Shown in pieces: positions 41,844 to 49,971 of a DNA stretch of 64,000 nucleotides. Under the pieces are notes generated by a model. The model was not told where the DNA came from, searched no databases, and was given only the letters and a program-made list of their open reading frames with translations. The stretch covers positions 1,550,001-1,614,000 of the forward strand of contig NZ_CP182947.1 in NCBI RefSeq assembly GCF_048320135.1, read 5' to 3'. This DNA is from Ideonella_A sakaiensis_A (GTDB lineage Bacteria > Pseudomonadota > Gammaproteobacteria > Burkholderiales > Burkholderiaceae_C). The position numbers and the translations under genes are program-made. Every line of letters starts with the position of its first letter. Positions within the stretch are counted from its first letter, which is position 1.

Positions 41844-42869
41844 TCAGAACAGGTGCTTGACGCCGAACTGGTAGGTCGTGTTGCGGCTGAACGTCTGGCC
41901 AGCTGCATTGCGGCCGTCCTGGTTGCCGACGCCGAGGTCAGCATACAGGTTGGTACGCTTGCTCAGCGGGTAGTCGTAGCCGAGGCCGAACTTCTTCTGC
42001 TTGTTGTTCGCGCCGTTCGGATCGAGGATCGCGTAAGCGGTCTTCAGCTTGCCGCCAGCCAGGTTGACCGTCGCAGCGACGTTCCAGAACTTGTTGGTCA
42101 GCCTGCCGCCACCGACCTTTGCCTGTGCGTAGTTCAGCGCGACTTCGGCCACGCCGAGGTCATAGGCGCCGGTAACCGTGATCAGGCGGTTGTCGTTGAC
42201 AGTAGCCGGGCCACCATTGACTTGCGCCATGCCGACACCGACGAACACCGGGCCACCCTTGTAGATGACGTTGAAGCTGTCGTTGCGGCCAGCTTGCGTG
42301 GCTTCCGACAGGCCGGTCTGGGCTTCGAAGCTCAGGCCGCCGAAGTTCGCGCTCTTGAACGTGACGGCGTTGGCCGTACGGATCGAGCTGCCGCCGCCAG
42401 CGGCGCCGCTGTTGACTGCTGCGAAACCAGCGTTCTGCATGCTGCCGATCTGGCCAACACCGTCCCAGCCGAACGGATCAGCCTTCAGCTGGACCCAGAA
42501 CGTCGGCAGGTACTGGCGGCCGAGGTTGACCGAACCAACACCAGCCATCGTCAGCTGAACCCACGAGCGGCCAGCCCACATCACGCCCGACTGAGCGCCG
42601 TCGTCCGGGGTGAAGCGGTGCTCGATCTGGAACTGGGCCGACAGGCCGCCGCCCAGGTCTTCATTGCCACGCAGGCCGAAGCGCGACGAGGCAGCCTGCT
42701 GCAGGCGCCACGACTTGTCGAGACCGTTGCCACCGACGTTGGCAGCGGTGCCGCCATTGCCCTTGGCGATGCCCTGGTCGACGAGACCATACAGGGTGAC
42801 CGACGACTGCGCGAAGGCAGCTCCGCCGAACGATGCGAGGACGGCCAGAGCGACCAGAGATTTTTTCAT
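41844..42869 (-). CDS. General outer-membrane porin, Burkholderia/Neisseria type
   Basis: The 341-residue trimeric porin has signal peptide MKKSLVALAVLASFGGAAFA|QSS and the diagnostic first strand SVTLYGLVDQGI. Repeated beta-strand motifs include SRFGLRGNEDLGGGLSAQFQIEHRF and WAGRSWVQLTMAGVGSVNLGRQY. The protein ends in a terminal Phe (YQFGVKHLF) needed for outer-membrane assembly. The ribosome-binding site is AGGAG, 9 bases upstream. Codon use looks more biased than in its neighbours, as for a highly expressed gene. It allows diffusion of small solutes, which suits the adjacent peptide importer, but that link is inference. Confidence 0.96.
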   Translation of the reverse strand: MKKSLVALAVLASFGGAAFAQSSVTLYGLVDQGIAKGNGGTAANVGGNGLDKSWRLQQAASSRFGLRGNEDLGGGLSAQFQIEHRFTPDDGAQSGVMWAGRSWVQLTMAGVGSVNLGRQYLPTFWVQLKADPFGWDGVGQIGSMQNAGFAAVNSGAAGGGSSIRTANAVTFKSANFGGLSFEAQTGLSEATQAGRNDSFNVIYKGGPVFVGVGMAQVNGGPATVNDNRLITVTGAYDLGVAEVALNYAQAKVGGGRLTNKFWNVAATVNLAGGKLKTAYAILDPNGANNKQKKFGLGYDYPLSKRTNLYADLGVGNQDGRNAAGQTFSRNTTYQFGVKHLF

Positions 42870-43176
42870 TTCGTGTATCTCCTAAGTTGAATAAAGAGGT
42901 TCCAACCGATTCGCCCCCATCGGGCCGATCAGACCAACCCCCTCAGCGGAAGTTGTCCGTATTGCACCAGACACCCTCGGCGCTTGCAAAGCTTTGCTCG
43001 GACTCTGGGGACATTGTGTTGTCCCCTTACAACGTCGAGCTGCCACCGTGTCGGCGACTTCGAACGGCCGGTCGGTCGACAGCGCACCCGGGCAACCGGT
43101 TCCGGTAAGCAGGCACCAACCTGCGTGAGATCGGCGTGTAAGATCATTTCCATCCGCAAACAACCACCGGTCTCTG
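42870..43176 (-). promoter_or_regulatory. Porin promoter region with two inverted repeats
   Basis: This 307-base region between the porin and coq7 holds no gene. On the minus strand TTGCAA (42984-42989) and TGCAAT (42961-42966) are spaced by exactly 17 bases and form a plausible promoter giving an untranslated leader of about 85 bases. The palindrome GCAAAGCTTTGC (42986-42997) overlaps the -35 box. A 7-bp inverted repeat GGGGACA/TGTCCCC with a 6-base loop lies just upstream (43007-43026). Both are candidate regulator sites. For coq7 only a weak TAAGAT (43139-43144) is visible. Confidence 0.5.
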
Positions 43177-43803
43177 ATGCTGGATCTGATGCTTTCGTCC
43201 GTCGACAACGCCTTGCGCACCCTGGGCGGATCGGTGACGGCTGCACGCCCCTGCCCGCAGCCGAAGCCGCGTGGCGACCAGGCATCACTGACTCCCGAGC
43301 AGCGCAGGGAGTCGGGTGCGCTGATGCGCGTCAACCACGTCGGCGAGGTCTGCGCCCAGGCGATGTACCAGGCGCAGGCGCTGACGACGCGCAGCCCGGC
43401 GCTGCGGGCCCGCCTGATCGAGGCCGCGCGCGAGGAAGGCGATCACCTCGCGTGGACACGCCAGCGGATGAACCAGCTCGGCGCACGGCCGAGCCTGCTG
43501 AACCCGTTCTGGTATGCCGGCGCATTTTCGTTCGGGCTGCTCGCCGGGCGCGCCGGCGACCCGACCAGCCTCGGCTTCGTCGTCGAGACAGAACGCCAGG
43601 TGGAGCGCCATCTGCAGGGCCACCTCGAGCGGCTGCCGGAGGCCGACCACGCGTCGAAGGCGATCGTTGAACAGATGAAGTCCGACGAGATCCACCACGC
43701 CGAACTGGCCCGCTCGGCCGGCGCGCGCCAACTGCCGTTGCCTGTCAGGCTGGCGATGCGCGCTGCGGCCAAGGTGATGACGACCACTGCCCACTACATC
43801 TGA
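43177..43803 (+). CDS. coq7: 3-Demethoxyubiquinol 3-hydroxylase Coq7
   Basis: Coq7 is a membrane-associated di-iron monooxygenase that performs the penultimate step of ubiquinone synthesis. The 208-residue protein has the conserved ligands in RVNHVGEVCAQAMYQAQA (Glu57), REEGDHLAW (Glu87/His90) and the C-terminal KSDEIHHAELA. The C-terminal hydrophobic segment attaches it to the membrane. It replaces the flavoprotein UbiF found in enteric bacteria. It is convergent with the OsmC-family gene, with 20 bases between. Confidence 0.95.
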   Translation: MLDLMLSSVDNALRTLGGSVTAARPCPQPKPRGDQASLTPEQRRESGALMRVNHVGEVCAQAMYQAQALTTRSPALRARLIEAAREEGDHLAWTRQRMNQLGARPSLLNPFWYAGAFSFGLLAGRAGDPTSLGFVVETERQVERHLQGHLERLPEADHASKAIVEQMKSDEIHHAELARSAGARQLPLPVRLAMRAAAKVMTTTAHYI

Positions 43804-43823
43804 TCAGCCAGACGAGGCGCCGG

Positions 43824-44246
43824 TCAGATCGCGCGGATCTCGTGGCTCGTCGTGATGTCGGCGGTTTTGGCGAGCATGATGCTGGCCGAACAATATTTGT
43901 CGTGCGACAACTCGATCGCCCGGGCGACCGCAGCCTCGCTCAGCCCGCGCCCGCGGACGGTGAAATGCATGTGGATGCGGGTGAAGACCTTCGGATCGGT
44001 CGGCGCCCGCTCGGTCGTCAGCTTGACCGAGCAGCCGGTCACGTCGTGGCGGCCGCGCTTCAGGATCAGCACGACGTCGTAGGCGGCGCAGCCGCCGGTA
44101 CCGGCGAGCACCGTCTCCATCGGCCGCGGCGCGAGGTTGCGGCCACCGCCGTCCGGCGCACCATCCATGTTCAGCAGATGGCCGCTGCCGGTCTCTGCGG
44201 TGAAGGCCATGCCCGCATCGGGCTGCCAAAAAACGGTGCATTCCAT
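43824..44246 (-). CDS. OsmC family peroxiredoxin-like protein
   Basis: The 140-residue OsmC/Ohr-fold protein has two conserved redox Cys, C53 in LAGTGGCAAYDVVLILKR and C119 in SHDKYCSASIMLAK. It belongs to the YhfA/OsmC subgroup rather than Ohr, judging from RPMETVLAGTGGC. Members reduce organic hydroperoxides, although the YhfA branch is poorly characterised. I take ATG 44246; the open frame extends 69 bases upstream without a family match. Confidence 0.88.
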   Translation of the reverse strand: MECTVFWQPDAGMAFTAETGSGHLLNMDGAPDGGGRNLAPRPMETVLAGTGGCAAYDVVLILKRGRHDVTGCSVKLTTERAPTDPKVFTRIHMHFTVRGRGLSEAAVARAIELSHDKYCSASIMLAKTADITTSHEIRAI

Positions 44247-44336
44247 GTCGAATCCTGTTGCCGGGGCGATGGGATCGATTGTGCAATCGGCTGCGCCATC
44301 GTCCGAAAAACGCATGGCCCAGATGCAACGTGGATA

Positions 44337-44363
44337 TTGCAGCGCAACATGGGAGCGTATAAA
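44337..44363 (+). promoter_or_regulatory. Candidate promoter of the small RNA upstream of ilvA
   Basis: A -35-like TTGCAG (44337-44342) and a -10-like TATAAA (44358-44363) are spaced by 15 bases; shifting the -35 box one base gives 16. Transcription would begin near 44370, at the left edge of the structured region ending at the terminator at 44432-44462. This is a consensus match only. Confidence 0.45.
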
Positions 44364-44365
44364 CT

Positions 44366-44462
44366 GCGTTTACCGGAGGTCGATTCGACCTTCGACCGAT
44401 TGTCTCCTCCACCTCCTCCAATGGTGGATTCAACCCAAGGCAGCAATGCCTTGGGTTTTTTT
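44366..44462 (+). ncRNA. Candidate small RNA with anti-Shine-Dalgarno loop
   Basis: About 95 bases between the OsmC gene and ilvA carry their own promoter-like signals and end in a strong intrinsic terminator. The predicted transcript has three hairpins: AGGTCG/CGACCT (44377-44391), CCACC/GGTGG with loop TCCTCCAAT (44409-44427), and the terminator. The middle hairpin and the TCTCCTCC before it are C/U-rich. CACCTCCT (44410-44417) is identical to the 3' tail of 16S rRNA, so the RNA could pair with ribosome-binding sites. There is no convincing leader peptide rich in Ile or Val. I recall an Rfam family named Betaproteobacteria toxic small RNA; membership was not tested. An ilvA attenuator is the alternative. 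Confidence 0.6.
44432..44462 (+). terminator. Intrinsic terminator upstream of ilvA
   Basis: A perfect 10-bp stem AACCCAAGGC/GCCTTGGGTT (44432-44441 and 44448-44457) with a 6-base loop is followed by a run of T ending at 44462. It lies 60 bases before the ilvA ATG, on the same strand. It therefore ends an upstream short transcript, either the candidate small RNA or an attenuated ilvA leader. Confidence 0.85.
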
Positions 44463-44521
44463 CATTGCGGCGGGGCGCTCGCGATGCGCGGCGCCGGTGA
44501 TTGCACGATCCAGGATTTTTC

Positions 44522-46129
44522 ATGGCCGGCCCATCGACCACACGACGTTCGACCAAGACCCCCACCACCACCCGGCGCGTCGCTGCCCGGCGCCCGAAGG
44601 CGCAGGTTCAGCCACTGTCCGAAACCGACTACCTGAAGAAGATCCTGACCGCCCGCGTCTATGACGTGGCCCAGGAGACGCCGCTCGACCGGGCGCCGCG
44701 GCTGTCGGCGCGCTGCGGCAACGAGGTGCTGCTCAAGCGCGAGGACACCCAGCCGGTCTTCAGCTTCAAGCTGCGCGGCGCGTACAACAAGATGAGCCTG
44801 CTGAGCGCCGAGCAGCGCGAGCGGGGCGTGATCTGCGCATCGGCAGGCAACCATGCCCAGGGCGTTGCGCTGGCCGCGCGGCGGCTCGGCTGCCGGGCGC
44901 TGATCGTGATGCCGGTGACGACGCCGACACTGAAGATCGACGCGGTGAAGGCCCTTGGCGGAACCGTCGTGCTGCACGGCGAAAGTTTTACCGACGCATT
45001 CCTGCACGCGCAGCAGCTGGAGCAGCAGCAGGGCCTGAGCTTCGTCCATCCGTTCGACGATCCGGACGTGATCGCCGGCCAGGGCACGGTCGCGATGGAG
45101 ATCCTGCGCCAGCACCAGGGCCCGATCGATGCGGTTTTTGTCGCGATCGGCGGCGGCGGGCTGATCAGCGGCGTTGCCGCCTACATCAAGGCGGTGCGGC
45201 CGGAGATCAAGGTGATCGGCGTGCAGACCACCGATTCCGATGCAATGGTCCGCTCGGTTTCCGCCGGCAAGCGGGTGCAGCTGCACGATGTCGGGCTGTT
45301 TTCCGACGGTACCGCGGTCAAGCTGGTCGGCGGCGAAACCTTCCGGCTGGCCCGCGAACTGGTCGACGAATTCGTGCTTGTCGACACCGACGAGACCTGC
45401 GCCGCGATCAAGGACGTGTTCGAGGATACGCGCAGCATCCTCGAGCCGGCCGGCGCGCTCAGCGTGGCCGGGCTGAAGCAGTATGTGCAGACGAATGGGC
45501 TGAGCGGCCGCACCTTCGTTGCGATCGCCTGCGGCGCCAACATCAACTTCGACCGCCTGCGCTTCGTCGCCGAGCGCGCCGAGATCGGCGAGGCACGCGA
45601 GGCGCTGTTCGCGGTGACGATTCCGGAGGAGCGCGGCAGTTTCAAGCGTTTCTGCTCGCTGATCGGTCCGCGCTCGGTCACCGAATTCAACTACCGCATT
45701 TCCGACGCCGCCGAGGCCCACGTCTTCGTCGGCCTGACGACCAGCAAGCGCGACGAATCGACCGCACTGGCCGACATGTTCAAGGGCCACGGCTTCGCGA
45801 CGCTGGACCTGACCCATGACGAACTGGCCAAGCAGCACCTGCGCCATCTGGTCGGCGGCCGCAGCGACCTGGCTGCCGATGAGCGGCTGTTTCGCTTCGT
45901 CTTTCCTGAGCGTCCGGGCGCGCTGATGCGGTTCTTGTCGTCGATGCACCCGGACTGGAACATCAGCCTGTTCCATTACCGCAACCAGGGCGCCGACTAC
46001 GGCCGCATCCTGGTGGGCATCCAGGTGCCGCGCGGCGACCGCAAGGCGCTGCGACAGTTTCTCGACGAACTCGGCTACGCCTGGCAGGACGAAACCGACA
46101 ACCCCGCCTATCGGCTGTTTCTGCGCTGA
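44522..46129 (+). CDS. ilvA: Threonine ammonia-lyase, biosynthetic (two C-terminal ACT-like domains)
   Basis: IlvA deaminates threonine to 2-oxobutyrate, the first committed isoleucine step, with feedback inhibition by isoleucine. The 535-residue protein has PLP Lys83 in PVFSFKLRGAYNKM, the phosphate loop AIGGGGLISGVAAYIK and SAGNHAQGVALAA. Two regulatory domains follow (FAVTIPEERGSFKRFCSLIG and RFVFPERPGALMRFLSSMHPDWNISLFHYRNQG). It is the long biosynthetic type, with an N-terminal basic extension of about 30 residues. ATG 44522 has AGGA 6 bases upstream. Confidence 0.95.
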   Translation: MAGPSTTRRSTKTPTTTRRVAARRPKAQVQPLSETDYLKKILTARVYDVAQETPLDRAPRLSARCGNEVLLKREDTQPVFSFKLRGAYNKMSLLSAEQRERGVICASAGNHAQGVALAARRLGCRALIVMPVTTPTLKIDAVKALGGTVVLHGESFTDAFLHAQQLEQQQGLSFVHPFDDPDVIAGQGTVAMEILRQHQGPIDAVFVAIGGGGLISGVAAYIKAVRPEIKVIGVQTTDSDAMVRSVSAGKRVQLHDVGLFSDGTAVKLVGGETFRLARELVDEFVLVDTDETCAAIKDVFEDTRSILEPAGALSVAGLKQYVQTNGLSGRTFVAIACGANINFDRLRFVAERAEIGEAREALFAVTIPEERGSFKRFCSLIGPRSVTEFNYRISDAAEAHVFVGLTTSKRDESTALADMFKGHGFATLDLTHDELAKQHLRHLVGGRSDLAADERLFRFVFPERPGALMRFLSSMHPDWNISLFHYRNQGADYGRILVGIQVPRGDRKALRQFLDELGYAWQDETDNPAYRLFLR

Positions 46130-46163
46130 CGGCCGGCGCTGCCGCGCCGCGGCAGTTCGATCG

Positions 46164-46865
46164 TCACTGCCGCAACAGACGCGACTGCGGATCGTTGCCC
46201 GCCGGTCCGGAGGCCGGTGGAGGCGGCATGCCCAGCGGCATTCCCTGCGGCTGGAAACCCGGCGGGAACTGTGGCGGTGGCGTGCCGATATTCGGCGGCG
46301 CAGCCGGTTGCTCGACCGGCATCGGCATCGGTGTCGGCGGCGGGCCGGACGGCGGCGGCCCACCGAAAGGCATCGACACACCGGCCTGCAGCGTGCCGGT
46401 GGCTGCAGGCACCGGCGGTGGCAACTCGAGCACGAAGGCAACTGCGCCGGCGCTCGAGCGATCGGCGATGCTCGCGCTGCGCAACGCGACCGAATGCAGC
46501 GCCAGATTGGAGTCGATCAGATCGCCGACCCGATAGGCCTTCGGCGGCGCGCCGTCGACCGAAATCAGCGCGATGCCCGGCGCTGTCGTCGATGCCTGCT
46601 GGCGCCGGCTCTGCGACGTAGCGACGACGCCTGTCAATTTGAATCGGCTGGCCGACGGCGGCGCCGCGACAGCGACCGATTGAACCGCAGCGGTCGACGC
46701 GCTGCCGAGCAAGGGCGACAGGTCGCCGCTGCTCGCAAACCGTGCACTTGCCAATGCTGCGCCATCGGGCACCGGTTTTGGCGAGCCGGTCAAACGCAAC
46801 GCCCAGAACACCACCGAAGCCGCAACCAGGCCCCAGACGATCCATGCACCAAGCCGCGCGCTCAT
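46164..46865 (-). CDS. gspC: Type II secretion protein GspC, short form
   Basis: GspC links the inner-membrane platform to the secretin. The 233-residue product has a cytoplasmic stub, a membrane helix (AWIVWGLVAASVVFWALRL) and a homology region (FKLTGVVATSQSRRQQASTTAPGIALISVDGAPPKAYRVGDLI). That region binds the N0 domain of GspD in the family. Instead of a PDZ or coiled-coil domain, the C-terminal 85 residues are Pro/Gly-rich and probably disordered. ATG 46865 sets the start; it is divergent from gspG with overlapping promoter space. Confidence 0.85.
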   Translation of the reverse strand: MSARLGAWIVWGLVAASVVFWALRLTGSPKPVPDGAALASARFASSGDLSPLLGSASTAAVQSVAVAAPPSASRFKLTGVVATSQSRRQQASTTAPGIALISVDGAPPKAYRVGDLIDSNLALHSVALRSASIADRSSAGAVAFVLELPPPVPAATGTLQAGVSMPFGGPPPSGPPPTPMPMPVEQPAAPPNIGTPPPQFPPGFQPQGMPLGMPPPPASGPAGNDPQSRLLRQ

Positions 46866-46917
46866 CGGCCGATTATCATGGATGGACAAGGCCGCCGCGC
46901 CCGATCCCAGCCCCTCC

Positions 46918-47361
46918 ATGAACCCAATCCCAATCCATGCCACGCGCCGGCGGCCGAGCCGCGGCTTCACGCTGATCGAACTGATGGTCGTGCTGGTCAT
47001 CATCGGCGTGCTCGCGGCGCTGATCGTTCCGAACGTGCTGAACCGCGCCGAGGATGCACGCGTCACCGCGGCCCGCACCGACGTCAACAACCTGATGCAG
47101 GCGCTGAAGCTGTACCGGCTCGACAACCAGCGTTATCCGACCGCCGAGCAGGGCTTGCAGGCGCTGGTCGTGCGGCCGACCAGCGGTCCGCAGCCGATGA
47201 ACTGGAAGCCTTACCTCGACAAGCTGCCGGCCGACCCCTGGGGCCAGCCCTACCAGTATGTCAATCCGGGCGTGAAGGGTGAAATCGACGTCTTCAGCTA
47301 CGGCGCCGACGGCGCGGTAGGCGGTGAAGGCAACAATGCGGATATCGGCTCCTGGCAGTGA
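46918..47361 (+). CDS. gspG: Type II secretion major pseudopilin GspG
   Basis: The 147-residue major pseudopilin has leader RRPSRG|FTLIELMVVLVIIGVLAALIVP with Glu5. The GspG body has RTDVNNLMQALKLYRLDNQRYPTAEQGLQALV, and the calcium/C-terminal region is KLPADPWGQPYQY with FSYGADGAVGGEGNNADIGSW. An in-frame ATG at 46882 would add 12 residues; neither has a clear ribosome-binding site, and 46918 leaves room for a promoter after the divergent gspC start. It is the first gene of gspGHIJKLMNDEF. Confidence 0.95.
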   Translation: MNPIPIHATRRRPSRGFTLIELMVVLVIIGVLAALIVPNVLNRAEDARVTAARTDVNNLMQALKLYRLDNQRYPTAEQGLQALVVRPTSGPQPMNWKPYLDKLPADPWGQPYQYVNPGVKGEIDVFSYGADGAVGGEGNNADIGSWQ

Positions 47362-47875
47362 ACATGGGCAATGGCGGCTGCCAGCCAGCGGCCGCGCAGC
47401 TGCCGCCGGATTCACGCTGGTCGAGCTGATCGTCGTCATTGCGATCATTGCGCTGGCAGCCGGCGTGCTCAGCCTGGCACTGCGCAATCCGGCCGATACC
47501 CAGCTGGAGCGCGAGGCCGCGCGGCTGTCGGCGCTGCTCGAGGCGGCGCGGACCGAGGCTCGCAGCCTCGGTGCGCCGGTCGTCTGGTATCCGGTCGACT
47601 CGAGATCGGCGACCGGCAATCGCGCCGAGACCGCGCATTTCCGTTTCGAGGGGCTGCCCGAGGACGAGGATCTGCCGAACCGCTGGCTCGACCCGGCGAC
47701 CACGGCCGACATCACGCAGGGCAATGCGATCGTGCTCGGGCCTGAGCCGTTGATCGGCGCGCAGCGCATCGTGCTGCGGCTCGAGCAGCGGCGCATCGTG
47801 CTCGATACCGACGGGCTAGGCCCGTTCATCGTCCGCGGGATCGATGATGCCGATCGTGCGACGCCTCGTTTCTGA
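47336..47875 (+). CDS. gspH: Type II secretion minor pseudopilin GspH
   Basis: The 179-residue pseudopilin has cleavage site AAAAG|FTLVELIVVIAIIALAAGVLSLAL, then the GspH-like stretch LEREAARLSALLEAARTEARSLGAPVVW. I chose ATG 47336 (GAAGG 5 bases upstream), which overlaps gspG by 26 bases; a GTG at 47324 is the longest frame. GspH sits near the pseudopilus tip with GspI, J and K. Confidence 0.88.
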   Translation: MRISAPGSEHGQWRLPASGRAAAAGFTLVELIVVIAIIALAAGVLSLALRNPADTQLEREAARLSALLEAARTEARSLGAPVVWYPVDSRSATGNRAETAHFRFEGLPEDEDLPNRWLDPATTADITQGNAIVLGPEPLIGAQRIVLRLEQRRIVLDTDGLGPFIVRGIDDADRATPRF

Positions 47876-48263
47876 GCGCGCGCGCTGGCGGCCGCGGCCG
47901 CGCCGCCGCCGCGACCGTGGCTTCACGCTGATCGAGGTGATGGTCGCGTTGGCGATCGTCGCGATCACGCTCGGTGCCGGGCTGCAGGCGGCCGGCGCGT
48001 TGACCCGCAATGCCGAACGTTTTGCCGCGGTATCCGAAGCGCAGTGGTGCGCCGACAACCACCTGGCGGGGCTGCGGCTGTCGCGGCAGTTTCCGGGGAT
48101 CGGCGATTTCGAGTTCGAATGCCGGCAGCTCGGCCGCCTCTATCTCGGCAAGGTGGTGGTGCGGCCGACGCCGAATCCGAATTTCCGCCGTGTCGATGCG
48201 TCGGTCAGCGACGCGCAGGCGCAGCCGCTGCTGACGGTATCGACCGTGCTCGGGCGCTTCTGA
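47844..48263 (+). CDS. gspI: Type II secretion minor pseudopilin GspI
   Basis: The 139-residue pseudopilin has an unusually basic leader (RRLVSERARWRPRPRRRRDRG) before FTLIEVMVALAIVAITLGAGLQA. The C-terminal part, WCADNHLAGLRLSRQFPGIGDFEFECRQLGR, matches GspI. It overlaps gspH by 32 bases and its stop shares a base with the gspJ start (TGATG). GspI nucleates the tip complex with GspJ and GspK. Confidence 0.9.
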   Translation: MMPIVRRLVSERARWRPRPRRRRDRGFTLIEVMVALAIVAITLGAGLQAAGALTRNAERFAAVSEAQWCADNHLAGLRLSRQFPGIGDFEFECRQLGRLYLGKVVVRPTPNPNFRRVDASVSDAQAQPLLTVSTVLGRF

Positions 48264-48958
48264 TGCCAGGCAGCGCGATCCGCTTCCCGCAGCACCGGCA
48301 CAGCGCCGCCGGTTTTACGCTGGTCGAGGTGCTGGTTGCGCTGCTGATCATGGCCATCCTCGCCGGAATGGCCTGGCAGGGCGTCGCCGTCATCGTGCGC
48401 AGCCGCGACAACAGCCAGGCCGAGTTGCAGCGCAGCCTGCTGCTGAACACCTTGCTCGCGCAATGGGAGCAGGACCTGGCGTCGCTGCAGGAGACGCCGG
48501 TCGTTCCGGCGCTGCTGTTCGACGGCGCGTCGCTGCGGCTGACGCGGCGCGCGCCCGGCGGCATGCAGGTGGTCGTCTGGGCGCTGCATTCGGCGAGCGT
48601 GTTGCAGACCGAGCCAGGCGCCGAACCTCCGCGCGAGATGGTCTGGCAGCGCTGGGCCGGGCCGGTCGTCACGCTGCGCAGCGAGTTGCAGGAAAGCTGG
48701 CTGCGCAGCCAGCAGCTGCAAGGCAACGAAACCGGCCAGCTGCGGCTGATCGATGGCCTGGCCAGCTGGCAGCTCTATTTCTATCGTGGCAACGAATGGA
48801 GCAATGCCCAGTCCAGCGGCGACCGCCGGGCCGGCACCACCTTTGTGCCGACGCGGGTCGAGATGCCCAGCGGCGTGCGGCTGCTGCTTGAATTCGCACC
48901 CGGTCAGCCGCGCCAGGGCAGCCTGACCCGCGACATCATGCTCGGGGCGCGGCCATGA
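48263..48958 (+). CDS. gspJ: Type II secretion minor pseudopilin GspJ
   Basis: The 231-residue pseudopilin has leader HSAAG|FTLVEVLVALLIMAILAGMAWQGV, followed by RSRDNSQAELQRSLLLNTLLAQWEQDLASLQ, typical of GspJ. The start is ATG 48263, coupled to the gspI stop. The longer upstream frame overlaps gspI and lacks a leader. The C-terminal domain includes LIDGLASWQLYFYRGNEWSNAQSSG, a family landmark. Confidence 0.92.
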   Translation: MPGSAIRFPQHRHSAAGFTLVEVLVALLIMAILAGMAWQGVAVIVRSRDNSQAELQRSLLLNTLLAQWEQDLASLQETPVVPALLFDGASLRLTRRAPGGMQVVVWALHSASVLQTEPGAEPPREMVWQRWAGPVVTLRSELQESWLRSQQLQGNETGQLRLIDGLASWQLYFYRGNEWSNAQSSGDRRAGTTFVPTRVEMPSGVRLLLEFAPGQPRQGSLTRDIMLGARP

Positions 48959-49971
48959 CGGCGGCAGACCGCCGGCTCGGGCGGCCGCCGCGCACCGCCC
49001 AGCGCGGCGCCGCGCTGCTGCTCGCGATGCTGATCGTCACGCTGGTGGCAACGCTCGCTGCCGCGATGGTCTGGCAGCAATGGCGCGCGACCCGCGTCGA
49101 GGCCGCCGAACGCGCGCGCAGCCAGTCGGCCTGGATCCTCGCCGGCGCGCTCGACTGGGCGCGGCTGATCCTGCGTGAAGACAACCCGAACGTCGACCAC
49201 CTCGGAGAGCCGTGGGCGGTGCCGCTGGCCGAGGCGAGGCTGTCGAGTTTTCTGGCCGCCGAGGGCGACAGCAATCTTGATGATGGGCCGCAGGCCTTTT
49301 TGTCGGGCAGCGTCACCGATGCCCAGGCGCGCTACAACCTGAACAACCTGGTCGTCGGCAGCGAGGTCGTTGCTGCCGAACTGGCGACGCTCGAGCGCTT
49401 GTTCGGCAGCCTCGGCGTGCCGGTGGCGAGCGCGGCGACGATTGCCAACGGGCTGGCCGACGCCGACCCGGACGGCAGGTCCGGAGCCGCGCCGGTACCG
49501 GTGGCCGCGAGTGGAGCCAGTGCCGCGGGCTTCGTGCAACGGCAGCAAAACCCGAATCCGCCGCTGCGCCCGCAGTCGCTGGAGCAGCTGGCATGGTTCG
49601 GCATCGACCGCGAAGCGCTGCAGCTGATGCGACCGCATGTTGCGCTGCTGCCGGCGCTGACGCCGATCAATCTGAATACCGCAACAGCCGAGGTGATGGT
49701 TGCGGTGATCGACAAGCTCGACGCGGCCGGAGCGCAGCGGCTGGTGCAGACCCGCGAGCGGCGACCATTCGACAATATCGCCAGCGTGCAGGCACTGCTG
49801 GGCGAATCGATCACACTCGATGAACGGCGGGTTGCCGTCGCATCGGGCTTTTTCGAGGTGCGCGGCCGGCTGCGGCTCGGCGAGCGCGCCCTCGAGGAGC
49901 GCTCGCTGGTTCAACGGGTGCAGCGCCAGGTGACGGTGCTGACGCGTGAACGGGTCGGCGCGGTACCGTGA
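48955..49971 (+). CDS. gspK: Type II secretion minor pseudopilin GspK
   Basis: The 338-residue tip pseudopilin has leader TAQRG|AALLLAMLIVTLVATLAAAMVW, which lacks Glu5 as GspK proteins do. The large globular domain has GSVTDAQARYNLNNLV, ANGLADADPDGRSGA (calcium-binding acidic loop) and a helical insert ending TPINLNTATAEVMVAVIDKLD. It overlaps gspJ by 4 bases (ATGA). GspK caps the pseudopilus and may limit its length. Confidence 0.94.
   Translation: MTAADRRLGRPPRTAQRGAALLLAMLIVTLVATLAAAMVWQQWRATRVEAAERARSQSAWILAGALDWARLILREDNPNVDHLGEPWAVPLAEARLSSFLAAEGDSNLDDGPQAFLSGSVTDAQARYNLNNLVVGSEVVAAELATLERLFGSLGVPVASAATIANGLADADPDGRSGAAPVPVAASGASAAGFVQRQQNPNPPLRPQSLEQLAWFGIDREALQLMRPHVALLPALTPINLNTATAEVMVAVIDKLDAAGAQRLVQTRERRPFDNIASVQALLGESITLDERRVAVASGFFEVRGRLRLGERALEERSLVQRVQRQVTVLTRERVGAVP

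Noticed and set aside
44350..44664. Plus-strand frame starting MGAYKLRL and running through the small-RNA region, possibly an ilvA leader peptide
   Set aside because: It is not enriched in Ile, Val, Leu or Thr codons, passes straight through the terminator stem, and runs on out of frame into ilvA. The Pro run comes from the CTCC repeats.
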